Below, one piece after another: positions 1 to 7,744 of a DNA stretch of 64,000 nucleotides; within the stretch, counting starts at the first letter, position 1, and each line of letters begins with the position of its first letter. The stretch covers positions 105,178 to 169,177 of the forward strand of contig JAEZDY010000021.1 of NCBI GenBank assembly GCA_023417935.1. The letters run 5' to 3'. Source of the stretch: Bacteroidota bacterium (lineage in GTDB: Bacteria > Bacteroidota > Bacteroidia > Bacteroidales > Lentimicrobiaceae). A program made the position numbers and the translations under genes. A model generated the notes under the pieces. It searched no databases and had not been told where the DNA came from. It saw only the letters and a list, made by a program, of their open reading frames with translations.

Positions 1-410
1 TTGTGGTATACTTTCATGCGGCTCATTACAAATGCATTAAGGAATGATCCGGTGAGGTAAGAAGCGAAACTTGCAAGTACCAGCCGTGGTGTTGCACCAA
101 GTATTAGTGCATATGATTCCTGATCAGTCCAAAATGAAGCCGGCGGTATAACAATAGATAGCCAGAAAAATAGTGCCATCACAGCATTCATTGCAAGGCT
201 AGACCAGATGATAAGCCTTGCTTTGCGAAAACCCCATACCTCGGCAATTACGTCGTTTAGTATATAGGTGATGGGGAATATCAGAATAGAAGCGGGTAGT
301 GCCAGTGAGCCTACTTCAACTATTTTTACTGCAATAATATTGGCTATAATCAAACAGGCAGTGAATAAAATACCTGTGAGCATGAAGGGAACTGATAACT
401 GGTTTTTCAT
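1..410 (-). CDS. Queuosine precursor transporter (VUT/YhhQ family), 3'-truncated by the window edge
   Basis: Reading from the ATG at 410 toward position 1 gives about 136 residues of a very hydrophobic protein with no stop, so the C-terminus lies outside the window. The segment NDVIAEVWGFRKAR, following two membrane helices, is characteristic of the VUT family, which imports queuine or preQ bases for the tRNA queuosine pathway. At least four membrane segments are visible. The family is usually 200-240 residues, so a bit over half is present. It is divergent from the glycosyltransferase gene at 615. queA, a later step of the same pathway, lies at 49.6 kb in this window but not in the same operon. 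The family call is firm; the exact substrate (preQ0, preQ1 or queuine) cannot be told. Confidence 0.85.
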   Translation of the reverse strand, partial: MKNQLSVPFMLTGILFTACLIIANIIAVKIVEVGSLALPASILIFPITYILNDVIAEVWGFRKARLIIWSSLAMNAVMALFFWLSIVIPPASFWTDQESYALILGATPRLVLASFASYLTGSFLNAFVMSRMKVYH

Positions 411-584
411 TGGCTGGGTTTATGGTGGTTATTCAAGAACTCAAAGTCTTGAAAAAACGTGCAAAGATAATGGTTTTCATTTAAGTAAATTGATGATTTT
501 GAAAGAATTAGATGAGAATCAGCAAGAAGTGTGCTGGCCATATTAAAGGCTGTTTTATTTGTTTTGAAATTGAAGGGTTGTTTT

Positions 585-592
585 TATATTTA
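585..592 (+). promoter_or_regulatory. Probable promoter -7 element (TATATTTA) for the GT-C gene
   Basis: TATATTTA is one base from the Bacteroidota -7 consensus TAnnTTTG, with a TTTG at 563-566, 18 bp upstream, as a possible -33 element. Transcription would begin near 596, so the ATG at 615 is the first usable start; ATGs at 531 and 594 fall before or at the transcription start. Confidence 0.45.
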
Positions 593-614
593 CATGCTCA
601 ACTTGCCTACTCTA

Positions 615-1892
615 ATGCTGAAAATTTCAAAGGATAATTATACCGCTGCAGGCTTCTTTGCATTCTTTGGTCTGCTTGTTTATTCAATTTCACCTTTCTC
701 AGGTTATTCTTACGACACCTTTTGCTGGATGGATTGGAGTAACTACATTTTTGAACATGGCCTGAAAAATATCTATAGCTCAAAAACTGATTATCTTCCC
801 CTATATCATTATATATTATTTATTTACGGAAAATTACAAGGAAGTGTACGCAACATAACTGACCATGTTCACCAGCTTAAATTGGTTACCTTGTTATTTG
901 AGGCTGGTTCGGCTTTCATTCTCTATCATCTGTTAAAAGAAAAGTACAACAACACTCATAAAGCACTGCTATATTCGCTGTTTTATTTCTGTAACCTCGC
1001 CATACTTTACAATTGCCTGTTATGGGGCCAGGTAGATGGGATTTACACCTTTTTCATCTTTGCATCAGTTATTTCGGCTTATAATAAGCGATTTTTCCCT
1101 GCAATATTATGTTTCATACTGGCTGTAAATATGAAACTTCAGGCTGTTATATATCTGCCGTTAGTTGCTGCACTGATTTTGCCTTCCATACAAGTAACTG
1201 GCTCCCGAAAGGTATTATTATCAGTATTAAGTGTAATGCTTATACAAATTATGATAATTCTCCCTTTTGTGTTAAGTGGTCAATTTGAAAATCTTATGAA
1301 GGTAGTTACAGGCTCAGTTGGTAAATACCCCTTCATTTCGTTGAATGCATATAATTTTTGGTATTTAATGGTTGATGGTGATTTATGTACCACAGAGGAT
1401 ACTGCAACATTTGCAGGTATAGCCTATATGAGGTGGGGACAACTGATGTTTATTCTAACTGGATTTGCTGCCTTGTTTCACCTGATTAAGCCTAATATTT
1501 TGTTTCTCTTAAAAAATAAACCCTTTGAAGTGGCATTATGGAAAATACTGATTACGGCAGCTTTAATTCCACTATTGTTCTTTTACTTTAATACACAAAT
1601 GCATGAAAGGTATTCCCACCCGGCATTAATATTCATTGCTGCTTATGCACTTCTATATAAAAGACCATTATTGCTGGTAATTGTTAGTATTGCATACTTT
1701 ATCAACCTTGAAGATGTACATCGGTTTATGAATTACAAGAATTACCATACTTATATTATGTCAGCAGATTTTACTGCTACTTTGTATGGCGTATGCATCA
1801 CATGGTTGTTCATTGATCTCTATGAAATGAAACCATTCAGTTTCATGAAGCATAAACAAGTGAAGAACTCAATGGCTGATAATCAGATCTAA
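615..1892 (+). CDS. Integral membrane glycosyltransferase, GT-C fold (mannosyltransferase-like)
   Basis: A 425-residue polytopic membrane protein with roughly ten hydrophobic segments. An early acidic MDW motif follows the first membrane segment. WGQVDG (about residue 137) and HERY (about 330) resemble the conserved loops of GT-C enzymes of the ALG6/PIG-M type, which move a sugar from a polyprenyl-phosphate donor on the outer face of the membrane. I infer a role in surface glycan or lipid-linked sugar assembly; donor and acceptor are unknown. The longest reading frame starts at 531, but the promoter-like TATATTTA at 585 favours the ATG at 615. The last codons and stop sit inside a 30-bp tandem repeat unit. 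Confidence 0.7.
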   Translation: MLKISKDNYTAAGFFAFFGLLVYSISPFSGYSYDTFCWMDWSNYIFEHGLKNIYSSKTDYLPLYHYILFIYGKLQGSVRNITDHVHQLKLVTLLFEAGSAFILYHLLKEKYNNTHKALLYSLFYFCNLAILYNCLLWGQVDGIYTFFIFASVISAYNKRFFPAILCFILAVNMKLQAVIYLPLVAALILPSIQVTGSRKVLLSVLSVMLIQIMIILPFVLSGQFENLMKVVTGSVGKYPFISLNAYNFWYLMVDGDLCTTEDTATFAGIAYMRWGQLMFILTGFAALFHLIKPNILFLLKNKPFEVALWKILITAALIPLLFFYFNTQMHERYSHPALIFIAAYALLYKRPLLLVIVSIAYFINLEDVHRFMNYKNYHTYIMSADFTATLYGVCITWLFIDLYEMKPFSFMKHKQVKNSMADNQI

Positions 1893-1930
1893 ATATAAAG
1901 CCTGGCAGATAATCAGATCTAACCTTAAAG
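1873..1930 (+). repeat. 30-bp tandem repeat, two copies, overlapping the stop codon of the GT-C gene
   Basis: The 15-mer gataatcagatctaa occurs at 1878-1892 and again at 1908-1922, exactly 30 bp apart, and flanking bases (ggc before, taaag after) also repeat. The first copy contains the last codons and TAA of the glycosyltransferase gene. The second lies between that stop and xth. Confidence 0.85.
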
Positions 1931-1942
1931 GCATAAGAATCT

Positions 1943-2716
1943 ATGAAGATAGCAACATATAATGTGAATGGTGTAAATGGCAGATTGCCAGTGTTACTGC
2001 AGTGGCTGGAGCAGGCATCACCCGATGTTGTTTGCCTGCAGGAATTAAAGGCGCCGCAGGAGAAATTTCCTTTGATAGCCATTCAGGAGGCTGGATATTA
2101 CGCTATATGGAATGGCCAGAAAAGTTGGAATGGGGTTGCCATTCTCACTAAAAATAAGCCTGCAGAAGAAATAAGACGTGCCTTGCCCGGTGATGACGAT
2201 GATTCACATAGCCGGTATATTGAGGCTATGATTGATGGAATTACCATTGGCTGCTTGTATCTTCCTAATGGTAATCCGTTACCGGGACCTAAGTTCGATT
2301 ATAAGCTTAAATGGTTCGACCGGCTCACCAGGCATGCTGCCGAATTGATTGCAACAGGTGATAAAGTGATTCTAACAGGTGATTACAATGTAATGCCCAC
2401 AGAAAAAGACGTTTATAAGCCCGAGCGCTGGGTAAATGATGCACTCTTCAGGCCAGAGGTTAGAGCAGCATTTAAAGCAATTGTTGACCAGGGATGGACT
2501 GATGCAATCAGGAAGTTATATCCTGAAGAAACTATCTATACTTTCTGGGATTATTTCCGCAATGCTTATGCACGTAATGCAGGACTTCGCATTGATCATT
2601 TCCTGCTAAGTCCTGCCATTGCCCCTTCGTTGGTTGCAGCCGGAGTGGACAAAGAAGTAAGGGGCTGGGAAAAAACCAGTGATCATGCACCTGTGTGGAT
2701 AGAGATTTCAGATTAA
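1943..2716 (+). CDS. xth: Exodeoxyribonuclease III / AP endonuclease
   Basis: A 257-residue protein of the EEP (exonuclease-endonuclease-phosphatase) fold, full length for the ExoIII family. It cuts DNA 5' of abasic sites and removes 3' blocking groups in base excision repair. Visible catalytic and metal residues are N7 in TYNVNG, E34 in LQELK, the GDYNV motif at about residue 150, the RIDHFL motif, and the C-terminal D247-H248 in TSDHAP. WDYFRNAYARNAGLRIDH matches the family DNA-binding loop. The ATG at 1943 places the core N-terminus (MKIATYNVNG) at residue 1. It starts 50 bp after the GT-C stop on the same strand, so co-transcription is possible. Confidence 0.95.
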   Translation: MKIATYNVNGVNGRLPVLLQWLEQASPDVVCLQELKAPQEKFPLIAIQEAGYYAIWNGQKSWNGVAILTKNKPAEEIRRALPGDDDDSHSRYIEAMIDGITIGCLYLPNGNPLPGPKFDYKLKWFDRLTRHAAELIATGDKVILTGDYNVMPTEKDVYKPERWVNDALFRPEVRAAFKAIVDQGWTDAIRKLYPEETIYTFWDYFRNAYARNAGLRIDHFLLSPAIAPSLVAAGVDKEVRGWEKTSDHAPVWIEISD

Positions 2717-2803
2717 TGACAGCACCATGTTTAGTCAAAAAATGCATGACAGCACCTTGTTTTGTCTAAAAAAAAAGCAGCACCAGGTTCACTGATGCTG
2801 TTC
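2717..2803 (+). repeat. 30-bp tandem phrase directly after the xth stop codon
   Basis: The phrase atgacagcacc recurs at about 2715 and 2745 (period 30), and a third degenerate copy starting agcagcacc follows at 2776. The array begins at the xth stop codon. Its third copy forms one arm of the hairpin at 2776-2802. Confidence 0.75.
2768..2802 (-). terminator. Probable terminator of the PhnB-like gene
   Basis: agcagca at 2776-2782 pairs with tgctgtt at 2796-2802 (one G-U pair). On the minus strand the hairpin is followed by about nine U residues (the A run before 2776). It lies about 80 bp past the stop of the minus-strand gene at 2881. The stem is short. Confidence 0.55.
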
Positions 2804-2880
2804 TATGAAAATTCTGATAATGTTCTTTTGCCGTGCTACCTTAGCTTAATGAAGCAGTTGGACATTTGAGTTTACTATAA

Positions 2881-3324
2881 TTACTGCGACATTTGGTTTG
2901 CACCGGGTATTTCATAATCAACCATCCAGTTGATTCCATACTTATCAGTAAGCATTCCGAATAAAGAACCCCAGAATGTTTTTTCCATTGGCATGGTTAC
3001 TTGTCCTCCTTGCGATAGTCCTTCAAATACACGTCGGGCTTCCTCTTCATTCTCAGGGCTTAGGGTAAGGGATATATTTGTTCCGGCAACAAAATGTTCT
3101 TCGTATGCTGTTGGAACATCACTTCCCATTAATACAGAACCCCCGCCAAGCGGAAGTCCGATGTGCATAATCTTCTCTGCATCTGCAGGGTCATGTTTGT
3201 TTTCAGCCGGCATATCCTTAAACCGTCCAATATAAGTGAAATCTCCTCCAAGAATGGATTTGTAAAAATTAAATGCTTCTTCACAATTACCTTTGAAATT
3301 TACATAAGGATTTAGCTTTACCAT
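2881..3324 (-). CDS. PhnB-like VOC (glyoxalase/bleomycin-resistance fold) family protein
   Basis: A 147-residue single VOC domain beginning NPYVNFKGNCEEAFNFYKS, the usual opening of PhnB/'3-demethylubiquinone-9 3-methyltransferase-like' proteins, and ending with FGMLTDKYGINWMVDYE, also typical. The family shares the metal-binding beta-alpha-beta-beta-beta fold, but this clade has no settled reaction, so no substrate is assigned. Length is normal. It is a single-gene unit, convergent with xth, with a probable terminator at 2768-2802. No consensus promoter element was found upstream. Confidence 0.8.
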   Translation of the reverse strand: MVKLNPYVNFKGNCEEAFNFYKSILGGDFTYIGRFKDMPAENKHDPADAEKIMHIGLPLGGGSVLMGSDVPTAYEEHFVAGTNISLTLSPENEEEARRVFEGLSQGGQVTMPMEKTFWGSLFGMLTDKYGINWMVDYEIPGANQMSQ

Positions 3325-3522
3325 AATAGTGTATTATTTGCGGTTAATAAATAATGGATCATGTTTAAACAATTGGGTTTTGGATTAGTTGTGTCGCTTT
3401 CTATCCTTATCTCAAACCGAATAAGGATCTGTTTCATTCTAATTAATTATTCTTAATCTGAAAATACTGGAATCTATATCAATGAGACCAGATCACTAAA
3501 CAAGTTACAGGAACATGAAACG

Positions 3523-5445
3523 CTAGAGCTTTACTTTCTGGCTAAAAGTGCCTGATTCAGTAACTATATTAATTATATAAATACCGTTTGGCAATTCTCC
3601 TACCGGCACGGAATAGCTCATGGTGTTTTGTGATGCAGTGCTTGTAACTGCCCCATTGCATTGGCTTAGGATATCTCGATAAACCCTCATACCGTTCATT
3701 GAGTAGATTGAAATACTTGCTTTACCCATTGATCTCCCCGAAATAAGGAGGTTTTGACCTTCGTTCACAACTTTGATACCCTGATTTTCAATGGGATTAC
3801 GTGAAGTGCTTGTTGGAAGTATTACAAAAGACTGCTCTTCAGTAAATGGTGATGCAGCGAATGATTGGTCAATTGCTTGAAGGCTGTAATAGTAAGTGCC
3901 CGGTTGCAGACTTCTGATAATGGCAAAGGTATTGGCTGCCATGTTACCGACTGCTGGTAAGTATCTTGCTCCAGTAGTAACATTACCATTTGGTGAAAGG
4001 ATATCACTTGTTCCCGGTGAAGTACCAATGCGCAGATTATAGGTTATTGCCGGGGATGGCGTCTGGAGATCAGTTGATCGTTGCCAGTTAAATATTACAA
4101 AATCTTCCCAGGTATAAGTATCAGTAATTACGGGAACAGAAGGATGTGTATTTTGTTGAAAACCGATACCGGTTATAAGGTCATTCCTGTAAAACATCCT
4201 GACCGCGTTGCCCGAAACGCCAATTAAAAGTAGGTCAATGTCACCATCAATGTCATAATCGCCCCATGTAGATGCTGACCTTTCAGCAAAAGCCAGACCG
4301 GCAGGAACTTCAGTGTATCCGCCTATTCCATCATTATTATAGAGTCGGGTAAATGAATCACCACACGTCGAATTCTGACCTGCCAGCATAACATCAAGGT
4401 CGCTATCGTTATCATAGTCAATCCAATCAGCAGGTCCTAGAGCAGTACCCACAAGTCCGGCATTGGCATTGGTAAATGACCCAACAGAATTGTTTCGGTA
4501 GATATATGATACGGCAAGCAGATTGTAGTCTTTACCTGTAAACATTATATCAAGGTACCCATCCATATCAAAATCACCCCATCTTGCTGTTCCGGCAATG
4601 GCTCCTTCAATGGCCACATCAAGGCGGGAAAAGGTACCGCCGTTGTTGGTCATTACATAGGCAGAGGCTGAGCCATCATCACCAACCATTAACAGATCCA
4701 TGTCGCCGTCGTTATCATAATCACCCCAAGCCACTGAGGGTGAATTCATAGCAGGTAGACCTGCTTCAATTTCGGTAAAAGTGCCATTGCCGTTATTATG
4801 GTATAGTTTTGAAGACCAATTGCCCGAAAGAACAATGTCAGCATAGCCATCATTATCATAATCGCCAAAAGCCACATCTCCATCAGCGCCTGCAGGATAT
4901 AATGTGCTATCAACAAGCTGGAACTGTAAACTCCCTGTATTTCTATATAAATGAGTAGCATTGCCACCAACTCCCTGGCCGGTAATGATTACATCAAACA
5001 GTCCATCATGGTCATAATCAGCAACCGAAAGTGCACAATTATACAAGCCTCTGAGGTTTGCTGCCACCACTTCAGCGAATTCGCCATTCACATTCTCAAA
5101 TGCTTTCGCTACAGGATTATATGCCGTATTCTGACCTGACATCACGAGATCGAGATCACCATCATTATCCAGGTCAACAAATGAAACAGCACCTCTGCCT
5201 AATCCGGGAAAGGGATTAGACACCGAAGTAAATGGTTGGGAAGAGGAATTATACGGCAACAGAAGTGCTCCAAGTATAACTATATGAAGAGCGTATTTAT
5301 AAAGGATGAGCGTGAATTTAGAAAGGATGTCTGCGTTTCCAGGAGAAAGATTTGCGTTTCCATAAGAAAGCATGTTTGCGTATCCTAAAGCATGAATGTT
5401 AGTGTACTTAACAATGTTAAGAACTTTAGCGTATTGATGTTTCAT
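3523..5445 (-). CDS. Secreted FG-GAP/VCBS-repeat protein with T9SS sorting domain
   Basis: A 640-residue predicted secreted protein. A hydrophobic signal segment at about residues 50-66 is followed by at least seven FG-GAP/VCBS repeats with Ca-binding cores such as DLDNDGDLDLVM, DYDNDGYADIVL and DYDIDGDIDLLL, which normally build a beta-propeller. A fibronectin-like segment follows (about 440-545, WEDFVIFNWQRS). The last 80 or so residues are a T9SS type A CTD, with GKASISIYSMNG, LPNGIYIINIV and a basic KVKL end. Probable role: surface adhesin or binding protein; ligand unknown. The first 45 residues are odd, being encoded by a degenerate tandem repeat (NAN/NAD phrases). The ATG at 5373 is an alternative start. 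Confidence 0.85.
   Translation of the reverse strand: MKHQYAKVLNIVKYTNIHALGYANMLSYGNANLSPGNADILSKFTLILYKYALHIVILGALLLPYNSSSQPFTSVSNPFPGLGRGAVSFVDLDNDGDLDLVMSGQNTAYNPVAKAFENVNGEFAEVVAANLRGLYNCALSVADYDHDGLFDVIITGQGVGGNATHLYRNTGSLQFQLVDSTLYPAGADGDVAFGDYDNDGYADIVLSGNWSSKLYHNNGNGTFTEIEAGLPAMNSPSVAWGDYDNDGDMDLLMVGDDGSASAYVMTNNGGTFSRLDVAIEGAIAGTARWGDFDMDGYLDIMFTGKDYNLLAVSYIYRNNSVGSFTNANAGLVGTALGPADWIDYDNDSDLDVMLAGQNSTCGDSFTRLYNNDGIGGYTEVPAGLAFAERSASTWGDYDIDGDIDLLLIGVSGNAVRMFYRNDLITGIGFQQNTHPSVPVITDTYTWEDFVIFNWQRSTDLQTPSPAITYNLRIGTSPGTSDILSPNGNVTTGARYLPAVGNMAANTFAIIRSLQPGTYYYSLQAIDQSFAASPFTEEQSFVILPTSTSRNPIENQGIKVVNEGQNLLISGRSMGKASISIYSMNGMRVYRDILSQCNGAVTSTASQNTMSYSVPVGELPNGIYIINIVTESGTFSQKVKL
5290..5440 (-). 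repeat. Degenerate tandem repeat encoding the N-terminal extension of the FG-GAP protein
   Basis: On the plus strand the core gcgt..cc..gaaag.atg recurs about six times with a period of 19-27 bp. On the minus strand it encodes the phrases YANMLSYG, NANLSPG and NADILS just before the hydrophobic part of the signal peptide. There is no ATG, GTG or TTG between the array and the hydrophobic segment, so translation must begin inside or upstream of the repeat. Confidence 0.65.
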
Positions 5446-5468
5446 AAGTGGCTTTTTACGCCACTAAT

Positions 5469-7685
5469 TTACTTCTTTCTGAATTCCTTCAAACCATTGT
5501 CGAGAAATTCAACGAAATTATCCACATCAAGATCATATGCCTTTGGTTGCACAAGCAATTCACCATTGGTATCAAGCAACACATAGTAGGGCTGGGCATT
5601 CACGTTAAAGCGGCTGATTTGGAAATCAGCGTATTTCTTACCGATGGTTTTCTTCACTTTACCATCATATTTTGAAGTGATCCACTCACTTACTGGTAGC
5701 TGTGTTTTGTCGTCAACATACAATGCGATCACTATATAATCTTCCTTCAGGCGCTTTAGCACCCTTGGGTCAGCCCATACACGTGCTTCCATCTCACGAC
5801 AATTAACACAACCATGACCAGTAAAATCAATAAAAACAGGCTTGTTTAGTTTTTGTGCACAGGCAAGTCCCTGTTCGTAATCGAAGTAACCATATAATCC
5901 GTGAGGCAGATGCAGAATATCACCATGCTTGGGAGCATCGCAAAGACCATTGTCAAGAGCTCCTGAAGTCCGGTCAACATTTGCTGAACCTGATGATGAG
6001 AACACTTCTACGTTTTCCCGAATAATTCTGTTAAGGTCGAAATCATGTGTTGCCTGAGGTGGCAGGTAGCCCGATAAAGCTTTAAGTGGTGCACCAAACA
6101 TACCCGGAATAAGGTAAAGCACAAAAGTAAAGGTAATGATAGCAAGTGTGAGGCGCGGCACACTCAGGTACCTGAGTTCAGTATCGTGCGCTAACTTAAG
6201 TTTACCCAGCAGATACAGGCCCATGAGCGCAAAGATGATTATCCAGAAAGCCAGGTATATTTCCCTGTCAAGGATTCCCCAATGGTATGTTTGATCAGCA
6301 ATGCTGAGGAATTTGAGACCAAGAGCCAGTTCAATAAAACCAAGTACTACTTTCACTGAATTTAGCCAGCCACCTGATTTGGGCATATTATTAAGCCACC
6401 GTGGGAAAAAGGCAAATAATGTAAACGGAAGTGCAAATGCCAGTGAAAAGCCAAGCATTCCGATAATAGGCATTAGTACTTCACCCCCTGCTGAAGCAAC
6501 AAGGATTGCTCCAACGATTGGACCGGTGCAAGAGAATGAAACAAGCACCAATGTAAATGCCATAAAGAAAGAACCCATGATTCCACCTCTGTCAGCCTGT
6601 GCATCTGACTTATTGATCATCCAGCTTGGCAGAGTAATTTCAAACATGCCAAGGAAAGATGCAGCAAAGAATACGAAGATGAGGAAAAAGAGAATGTTGG
6701 GTAACCAGTGTGTACTAAGGAAATTGGCAAAGTTGGCACCAAGTGTAACTGCTACGATAGTACCTATCACGGTATATATAAGGATTATTGAAAGTCCATA
6801 AATAAACGCCTGTGTTTTAGCTTTAACTTTATCTTTTTCTTTAAGGAAAAAGGTCACTGTCATAGGAATCATTGGAAACACGCAAGGTGTAAGAATGGCT
6901 GCTAGTCCGGCGAGGAAGGAAAGTATGAAAAGTGTAAGGAGTGAATCTTCTTTTTTCTCGCCTGCGGCTATTTCTTTAACAGTAGTTTCATCAATAGTGG
7001 TATCAGCAGTTGTTTTTTCGGCAATAGCTGCTGAATCGGTTTCACTTCCTGTGCTTACTTCATTGCCAGACACTGCAGCAGTTGTCCCGTTCGTTGAAAG
7101 GCTGCTTGAATTTCCGTTCGTTGAAGTGCCGTTTGAGGTTCCGTTCGTTGAAGTGCTGTTTGATGGAGTGCCCCCTGATGTAGTTGATGTTGTAGATGAC
7201 CCTGAGGCTTCAGGATTTCCCTTTATGCTGAATTCAAAATCAACCTCATTTGGAGGAAGACATTGCTTATCATCACAACACATGAATTCAAGGAATCCCT
7301 TGATCTTGAAATCCTTATTACTGAGTACTTTGATTTTCTGTTTAAATATTGCTTCATCAGCAAAATATTTCAATACCATATCGAAGTTAGGATCAAACTC
7401 CTCAATAGCTTTTGGTTCTGTTACCTTGCCAACCAGAGCATAATTCTTGCTTGGCTCAAATGTAAAAGTTGTTGGTACAGGCCCATTGGGTTTTATGTCC
7501 TGTGAATATAGGTGCCATGTTTTATCAATGGTAGCTTTCATTATCAGTTCAACTTCACCTGCATTGATCTGTTTTGTGCTAAAGCTCCACTTAACAGGTG
7601 TAAGTATCTGCGACAGAGCAGTTAGATTGAAGGAGAGAAGGAAAAGAGCAGTAATGATTATGCCTGAAACATATTGTTTTTTCAT
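5469..7685 (-). CDS. DsbD-type thiol:disulfide interchange protein (protein-disulfide reductase)
   Basis: A 738-residue, three-domain protein. It has a signal peptide, an N-terminal DsbD-alpha-like periplasmic domain with MCCDDKQCLPP (about residues 135-145), a Ser/Thr/Asn/Gly-rich linker (about 165-225), an eight-helix CcdA/DsbD membrane domain with TPCVFPM and FSCTGP cysteines, and a C-terminal thioredoxin-like domain with GCVNCRE. The family passes electrons from cytoplasmic thioredoxin to periplasmic disulfide substrates or cytochrome c maturation proteins. All expected cysteines are present. The linker is encoded by a repetitive stretch (about 7089-7165) in which ccgttcgttgaa recurs every 27-30 bp. 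The following gene, the FG-GAP protein, is on the same strand, 23 bp downstream. Confidence 0.92.
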   Translation of the reverse strand: MKKQYVSGIIITALFLLSFNLTALSQILTPVKWSFSTKQINAGEVELIMKATIDKTWHLYSQDIKPNGPVPTTFTFEPSKNYALVGKVTEPKAIEEFDPNFDMVLKYFADEAIFKQKIKVLSNKDFKIKGFLEFMCCDDKQCLPPNEVDFEFSIKGNPEASGSSTTSTTSGGTPSNSTSTNGTSNGTSTNGNSSSLSTNGTTAAVSGNEVSTGSETDSAAIAEKTTADTTIDETTVKEIAAGEKKEDSLLTLFILSFLAGLAAILTPCVFPMIPMTVTFFLKEKDKVKAKTQAFIYGLSIILIYTVIGTIVAVTLGANFANFLSTHWLPNILFFLIFVFFAASFLGMFEITLPSWMINKSDAQADRGGIMGSFFMAFTLVLVSFSCTGPIVGAILVASAGGEVLMPIIGMLGFSLAFALPFTLFAFFPRWLNNMPKSGGWLNSVKVVLGFIELALGLKFLSIADQTYHWGILDREIYLAFWIIIFALMGLYLLGKLKLAHDTELRYLSVPRLTLAIITFTFVLYLIPGMFGAPLKALSGYLPPQATHDFDLNRIIRENVEVFSSSGSANVDRTSGALDNGLCDAPKHGDILHLPHGLYGYFDYEQGLACAQKLNKPVFIDFTGHGCVNCREMEARVWADPRVLKRLKEDYIVIALYVDDKTQLPVSEWITSKYDGKVKKTIGKKYADFQISRFNVNAQPYYVLLDTNGELLVQPKAYDLDVDNFVEFLDNGLKEFRKK
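7089..7170 (-). repeat. Coding repeat in the DsbD linker
   Basis: ccgttcgttgaa (plus-strand reading) occurs three times at intervals of about 30 bp and encodes the repeated STNGTSNG-type linker between the periplasmic and membrane domains. It keeps the reading frame and is probably a slippage-prone low-complexity linker. Confidence 0.7.
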
Positions 7686-7744
7686 CCTTTGGTAAACTTG
7701 AAATTAATAATGCTAACCTTTATAAGAGTATGAATTAAAAAGCT

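Noticed and set aside
268..546. A 92-codon plus-strand frame at the left edge
   Set aside because: It lies opposite the queuosine precursor transporter gene for half its length and shows no family features.
1843..2082. A 79-codon minus-strand frame across the 30-bp repeat
   Set aside because: It spans the end of the GT-C gene and the start of xth on the opposite strand and has no recognisable protein features.
3403..3428. Hairpin atccttat/ataaggat past the FG-GAP gene
   Set aside because: The 8-bp stem has no U tract on either strand, so a terminator call is not supported; it could be chance.
6895..7443. A 182-codon plus-strand frame rich in Val, Ser and Phe
   Set aside because: It is antisense to the DsbD linker and first membrane segment; the composition is the mirror of the repetitive linker, and the sense gene is clear.
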